DNA of 64,000 nt, taken from assembly GCA_033980235.1 (NCBI GenBank), contig CM067075.1:36032385-36096384 (forward strand). The letters are read 5' to 3'. The notes under the pieces are model-generated. The model had not been told where the DNA came from. It saw nothing but the letters and a program-made list of their open reading frames with translations, and did not search any database. This DNA is from Diadema setosum. Taxonomy: Eukaryota; Echinodermata; Echinoidea; Diadematoida; Diadematidae. This document shows positions 59,020 through 64,000 of this stretch, piece after piece; the first letter of the stretch is position 1, and each line of letters opens with the position of its first letter. A program made the translations under genes and the position numbers.

Positions 59020-59226
59020 CTGTAAAACGAGGAATTTTCGCGTGCATTTTAATTTCGCGAATTTCGCGAGCGCCAAAATTCGCGAAATTAAAATGCACGC
59101 GAAAGCTTTTGTCTACACTACATACATTGAATGCCAGAAGCAATTCGCGAAAATTTCATGCCACGAAAAAGGCTGTCGGCTCCAATTCGCGAAAATTTCA
59201 TGCCGCGAATATATCATGTTTTACAG
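59020..59226 (+). mobile_element. TA-flanked MITE, TTCGCG family, copy 2
   Basis: TA (59018-59019)|CTGTAAAACGAGGAATTTTCG and ATATCATGTTTTACAG|TA (59227-59228). It is inverted relative to 26042-26242. It carries an internal palindrome, GCATTTTAATTTCGCGAA against TTCGCGAAATTAAAATGC. It sits about 45 bp beyond the promoter-like cluster. Confidence 0.85.
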
Positions 59227-59229
59227 TAG

Positions 59230-59665
59230 TTTGGCTGCCAGTGAAGAGTGAAGAAAATCACGAGGTTCAAAATTCACGAAGACTTCTCGATGTTTTGATA
59301 GCTCAGTGCGGTGTTGTCCTCAGTGGTTGTCCTTCGAGAGAAGCCACTTTCCGATATACTAACGTAGAGGGCGCTGGGGTATTAGATGGTGCTGCTAGTA
59401 AGAGTGAATTCGTACCGTATAACCACGGAGGTGTCACCTCCCAGAGTCGCCTTCTCGTGCATGGTAGCTCATACGTGGCTGCATGACATGAAAATGCAAT
59501 ACATGTACATGTACCAGTCAGGTGACGAAAGGCAAGGCGAAGAAATATTCAAGCGATTTAGAACCACTGTTATGTTTGTTACTTCACTCGGTATCTGATG
59601 CACACCCATTCAGAGTACATTCTTGCCATCCGAGATTAGAAATAGACCCGTTTATTATTAAAAAC
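59230..59665. other. Moderate-GC stretch, nothing recognised
   Basis: Open frames continue from the MITE, but no domain or splice structure is convincing. Confidence 0.4.
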
Positions 59666-59676
59666 AGTCAGTACTA

Positions 59677-60337
59677 CAGGAGCGGATCCAGGAATTCCAT
59701 AAAGGTGGGGGGTGCAAAGCAAGCATGAACTTTCTCGCACCACTTCCGGGGTTAATCGGCTGACAAAGGGGAAAAAAACCCAAACAAAAACAAAAACAAA
59801 AACAGATTCTGGCGCCACTACAACATTGGCTGTCAAGGGAGGTGTCCCCCCTCCCAAGGTAGGGATATCTTTCTTTTTTTTTTTAAATTTGTATATTGGT
59901 CATCATTTCATGCATACTTTTATCTTATAAAAAGAACAAAAATTAGAGGGGGCACGCACCCAGTGCGCCCCTTTATTTTTTTCTTTAGGCCTATATTTCT
60001 TTTAATTAAAAAAAAAAAAAAATTAAAGGGGGCGCCCCGATGATTCCCCCTCCCCCCCCCCCCCCCCCCCCCCCGATGCGTGTTTTTTTTTAGACGGCAC
60101 AGATTGGGGAAACTAAAAATCTATCGGGGACCCTATCCCTATCCCTAAACCTAACCCTAATCCTAATCCTAACCCTAACCATCAAACCCTAACCCTAACC
60201 CTAACCCCAACCCTAACCATAACCATAACCATAACCATAACCAAAAACCCTAACCCAACGTTTTTCCCATAGGTTTAACACGCGCCATGCCCCAATTTGT
60301 GCCGTCTTAAAAAAAACGCCCCCCGGATCCGCCGCTG
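59677..60337. mobile_element. 661-bp hAT-like element with CAGGAGCGGATCC ends
   Basis: CAGGAGCGGATCC at the left and GGATCCGCCGCTG at the right are inverted (one mismatch). Flanking octamers CAGTACTA (59669-59676) and GGGTACTA (60338-60345) match at 6 of 8, as expected for an old 8-bp hAT-type duplication. Inside are GGGGGGTGCAAAG and GGGGGCGCCCC words, a C-run at 60052-60074 and a nested foldback (60090-60310). No transposase frame. Confidence 0.65.
60090..60310. mobile_element. Foldback carrying CCCTAA telomere-like array, nested
   Basis: TTAGACGGCACAGATTGGGG at 60090-60109 and its inverted partner CCCCAATTTGTGCCGTCTTA at 60290-60309 enclose about 120 bp of CCCTAA/AACCAT units (60130-60255), such as AACCCTAACCCTAACCC. 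Outside the ends are a T-run (left) and an A-run (right). The element lies inside the hAT-like copy. The ends are unrelated to those of the telomere-repeat insertion at 23.9 kb. Confidence 0.7.
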
Positions 60338-60349
60338 GGGTACTAAAAA

Positions 60350-60700
60350 TCAATCAACACTGGATATCATTCGTCTTTACTGTATGGTGTAACTACGTTG
60401 TATTTCACTTCAAAACAGTGTTTTCTCTATCATTCTTTTTTGCCGTTTCGTGGGGAAAAGGTCATTCTATTTTCTTGTATGGGATGAAAAAGTTGCAAAA
60501 TAGATGCAATGTGCAATGATCACAAACTTCTGCAAATGAAACAATATTGTGTTCATTCCATCCAAGAATGCAGCAGACTCCCTGTTACGGCACATTTTGG
60601 TAAATTGCACATTTTGGTAACTTTCTGCTCCTCCACAATCATCACAAAAACAAATTGTAAGTGCATGCAGTTGGTTTTTGTCCCCACCGAATGAGTTCGG
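60350..60700. other. Non-coding stretch
   Basis: No gene. The phrase GGCACATTTTGGTAAATT near 60590 recurs at 62.7 kb (GGCACATTTTGGTAAATTAC), a small dispersed repeat. Confidence 0.5.
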
Positions 60701-60708
60701 CAGCCTAA

Positions 60709-61171
60709 AGGCCGTGTCACACCTTTCCGGGCAAGCTACGCGGGCTTGTTGCGAGTAAGGTTTTCCCAGCACGCAGGAAAATTATCTCGCCCGTAGTTGC
60801 CCGGAGCTGCGCACGCAAGTCCGATTTACCCGCAGCCAAATTTTGAGGAGCACCTCGCATGCAACTCCTACGCAGGTACTTCGCAGTCCCCGTATGCGGT
60901 CAGCGCGGCCAAGATAATGTCATTCTGTCATTTCTGTTGGACTTCTGCCATTCCTTCAGATGAATTTCTGCGTTGTCAGCCCCTACGCGACTGGCAAGCA
61001 GGTCACACAGAATACCCGCAAGAAGAACACAAGTTGCACGCATCCAGCAAGTAAGACACATATGCACAACTGGCGCAAATCCTTGTCCGCCCTCAGAAAT
61101 TGTCCGGTATGCTGTAAATCCTCACACGCAACAAGCCCGCGCAGCTTGCCCGGAAAGGTGTGACAAGGCCT
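60709..61171. mobile_element. 463-bp GC-rich foldback element, TAA duplication
   Basis: AGGCCGTGTCACACCTTTCC continuing GGGCAAGCTACGCGGGC at the left and CCGGAAAGGTGTGACAAGGCCT at the right give inverted arms of about 45 bp. TAA flanks both ends (60706-60708, 61172-61174), as for PIF/Harbinger types. The interior is GC-rich with ACGCAGGTAC-like words. The several ORFs of 60-110 aa are not coding. Confidence 0.85.
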
Positions 61172-61174
61172 TAA

Positions 61175-62130
61175 CATCATGGTTACGGGTAAAAAGGACT
61201 TGCGTGCGCACCTCCGGGCGACTACGGGTGAGATACGTGCTAGGTACTGTTACGTGCAGGTTATCTGCGGGGACCTCTGGGTAGTAAAAATTGTTCTTCG
61301 CAAGTCACACGCAAGGCTTGCCCGGAAAGATGTGACACGGCCTTACAGGCCGTGCCACATCTTTCCGTTTGGGGCAAGCTACGCGGGCTTGTTGAAAGTA
61401 GGGATGTTTTCAGCAGGCAGGAAAATTTTCTGCGGGCGGACAAGAATGTTTACGAGTTTCGCACTTGTGTCTTATTTGCTAGACGCGTGCTACTTACCTT
61501 CTACTTGCGTGTATTCCGTTTGACCTGCGTGAGAACTTTGAAACCGAAACCGTTTTCTGTTACGAGCAACTTACGGGTACTGCGAAGTACCTGCGTTGGA
61601 GTACGTTGTCTGCAAGGTGCTGCCGGTAAGGGTCTCCTACTGGTGTTCTGCGTGTACCCCCGCAACTCACTCAGAACATAGTTTGAACATGCTCAAGGCC
61701 TTGTCATACCGTATCTGGGGAAGTTTGACCTGCGGGGAAGCAAATTTGCTACCCGGAGCTCTCCGCAGTTGGTCCGCTCCTGGCAGTACCTATAGCGCGT
61801 ATCTCACCTGTATTTGCCCGGAGGTGCGCACGCAAGTCAGATTTAACCGCATTTAAGTTTACAGGATGACCAAAACTTTTTCCAGGTGAGTCGTGGGAAT
61901 TGCCCGCAGAGGTACACGCAGAACGCCAGTAGGAGGCCCTTAGCGGCAGCACCTCGCAGGTAACTCCCACTCATGTATTTCGCAGTCCCCGTATACGGCC
62001 AAATTAATGACATTCTGTGGTATACTTTGTGACATTCCTTCAGAGGAATTCCTTCACTGAGTTGTCAGCCCCACGCACCTGGCACGCAGGTCACACAGCA
62101 TATACCCGCACGAAAAGCAATCGCAAAAGC
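61175..62130. mobile_element. Cluster of related GC-rich foldback pieces
   Basis: A right end, GGAAAGATGTGACACGGCCT (to 61343), is followed after TAC by a left end, AGGCCGTGCCACATCTTTCC (from 61347). Two members therefore abut end-to-end and form a palindrome of about 45 bp at 61324-61366. Material at 61347-61690 resembles 60709-61171 in reverse, and 61700-61860 resembles 61175-61340 in reverse. A further left end, AAGGCCTTGTCATACC, lies at about 61694. At least three copies are present, some truncated. Confidence 0.7.
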
Positions 62131-62215
62131 TTACTCGAGCCTTCAGCTCGGGTGAGCTATATAAGTGTCTTTCCTGTCTTTACTGCCGCAGCAGGACCAT
62201 ATCACCTTAACTCCT

Positions 62216-62345
62216 TGACTTTGATTTGATTTGATTTGATTTATTTACATCAGATAATGATTATGTACATGTCATTTATGACAAACAGTATATCGAACAC
62301 ATAGTTTTTAGTACAATTATACAAGACAAATACAAACAGCTTATG
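62216..62345 (-). mobile_element. Probable LINE 3' tail (minus strand)
   Basis: On the minus strand, GATGTAAATAAATCAAATC is followed by (AAATC)n, a typical non-LTR tail. No body is recognised. Confidence 0.45.
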
Positions 62346-62349
62346 GAAC

Positions 62350-64000
62350 CAAAATAAGCCGAGGCTTGACGGTATGGAGACTATAATTTATGCTTACATG
62401 CTCTGGATAGAATAGGGAATAGAGAAAGAGAGAAATAGGGAAGGGTATTACGATAGGGGGAAGAGGGAAAGTTACAGAGTGTATGTGTACCACTCCAACC
62501 ACTTTACAATTGTAGTAATGATTGATAAATACAATATGATAATGATATTAAAGTTTACACGTTCAGTTGGACCGTATTATAAATCTCAAGCCCATCCATG
62601 GGTTTATACTTCAGTACCAAAATGTGTAGATTGTCCAAAATGTGCAGGCAAATCCACTTTTAACTGCACATTTTTGGTGACAGTTGATCCCGTCAGGTAT
62701 AGGTGCACTATCGGCACATTTTGGTAAATTACCAAAATGTGCCGATTTACCAAAATGTGCCGTAAACGTTCCCCTCCCTCCCCCCGTATGTGTAAAATAA
62801 CGAACTGAACATAAACTTTAACTAAAAAGGTCCACTCTTTCTAATTCTGAACCCCCTAAGTTATAGTTACGGGCCTGCCATACCGCAGACCCAAAATACA
62901 AAAGTATGTAACCTCTCACGGCATGATATGTGTATTCACGCGCGGTGTCAAACAGGGGAAAAAATAAGGGCAGGAGAGAAAGACATCCAACATTGTCAAT
63001 CTACACTAGTATACTTCGGTCCTTGAAAAATCTACTGACGACTGTGTCAACACAATGAGGGCAATGATGTATCATACACATTTATTTGATTTTGGATGTA
63101 CTTTGTTGTGTGTTGGCAATAATTATCTCATATGGCACAGGTCGAGTATGTGACGGAAACCACTAGTAGAGGGCAGCATAAACTTTTGCAGAAGGTTGAC
63201 TGAACTGCAGATCACTCCACCTTGGAATACTTTACCTCATGATCTTGTTGAAGAATCTACTCATTAGAGAGAGAGGGGGGGGGGGGGGGGGGAGAAAGGG
63301 AAGGTAACAGACAGACAGACGGACAGACAGAGAGAAGGAGAGAGAGATGAATGGGTGTGTGTGTGTGTGTGTGTGTATGTGTGTGTTTCTGACAACTCTC
63401 TTAACGTTGATATCTGTGTCAATTAAAAAAAAAAAAAATCCCCACAATGCAAAGGCTGGAAACAATATTTTATTTGTTTAAAATTACAGTACATGTAATA
63501 TAAACTATACACGTTGTGATATATTTTGGCATTATTTTGCAGATGAAATTCCGTGTTCCTGTTCTTCTTTTCCTTGTCGCGTGATTGCGCAGAAGATGAA
63601 AAGATATGAGACAAATGAGAAAATTGTTCAATTGTATTTTGTGTCTCACAATGACAGCAAAAATGATTACAATGTATAATGACCAGAGATGCTTTCACAA
63701 AACGTATCGAAAAATAATGAAGATAACACAAGAATAAAGGACATTTTGTCATGCCAGTATAGATATTACAAGGCAAGGTTTTTATAACATGCATAAGCCT
63801 ACTGTTACGACCAAAATCACTCTGAGAATGATCGCACAAAAGAAACAATCAACTAATGTTCAGGCGGTTTATTAACAGTGATATTGTGGGTACAGACTCG
63901 TAATCGGTTTTCACATCAGTACAATAACGATCAATACAAACAATTACAAATCGGTAATAGAATCACTTACGTGCATTACAGTCCAAAATTTGAAAGCAAG
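62350..64000. other. Non-coding stretch with simple repeats
   Basis: No gene is recognised. CCAAAATGTG/CACATTTTGG words recur in both orientations at 62615-62765. A G-run and purine tract lie at 63270-63350 and (GT)n at 63354-63386. The 141-aa minus ORF at 63423-63848 shows no domain. Confidence 0.5.

Noticed and set aside
58863..59486. 207-aa plus ORF, one of the longest in the window
   Set aside because: A third of it is the TTCGCG-family MITE, whose inverted words create the open frame. No domain, no conserved start context.

Overview
This window reads as low-GC, intron- and repeat-rich DNA from a metazoan nuclear genome. There is no operon structure and no dense coding. Short ORFs are mostly chance, microsatellites are abundant, and small inverted-repeat transposons are everywhere. 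The recurrent word AGGCCTA, TTAGGG-type telomere-like arrays, the MITE styles and a LINE reverse-transcriptase tail suggest a marine deuterostome, most likely an echinoderm such as a sea urchin. That assignment is inference from sequence style, not from a recognised gene.

Layout. 1-10 kb: mostly featureless AT-rich DNA, with one 85-bp TTAA-flanked MITE, a possible 1.5-kb terminal-inverted-repeat (TIR) element and a GC-rich, ORF-rich island at 7.7-8.2 kb that may hold exons. 10-22 kb: four TIR elements (10.5, 11.1, 19.5 and 21.7 kb), one decayed copy (17.5 kb), and long empty stretches. 22.9-23.3 kb: the best single candidate coding exon, on the minus strand. 23.6-28.6 kb: a dense transposon cluster. 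It includes a MITE interrupted by an insertion full of telomere-like repeats, two kinds of TTAA-flanked foldback element, a long (AAAT)n array and a 1.7-kb TTAA element with 5'-AGGG ends that carries a frame-broken THAP-domain relic. 31-43 kb: more MITEs, a 181-nt near-perfect hairpin, a 1-kb element rich in nuclear-receptor-like DR1 motifs, and the C-terminal part of a LINE reverse transcriptase. 45-47 kb: a 1.36-kb GGGCCCC-ended element. 48-58 kb: a minisatellite, a possible core promoter, a tentative two-exon minus-strand gene piece at 53.8-55.1 kb and LINE tails. 58.8-62.1 kb: a CpG-rich promoter-like island, a hAT-like element with a nested telomere-repeat foldback, and a cluster of GC-rich foldback elements.

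No complete, confidently identifiable host gene is visible. The window is best described as intergenic or intronic sequence dominated by DNA-transposon derivatives. The most notable patterns are: (1) several TTAA-flanked families, three of which start AGGG, one of them with a THAP relic (Kolobok-like); (2) two unrelated inverted-repeat elements whose cargo is a telomere-like array, one with a convincing 8-bp target duplication; (3) a repeat built of about 140-150 bp modules, most of which carry TGACCTTTGACC motifs. All boundaries and similarities were judged by eye, with no alignments or searches.
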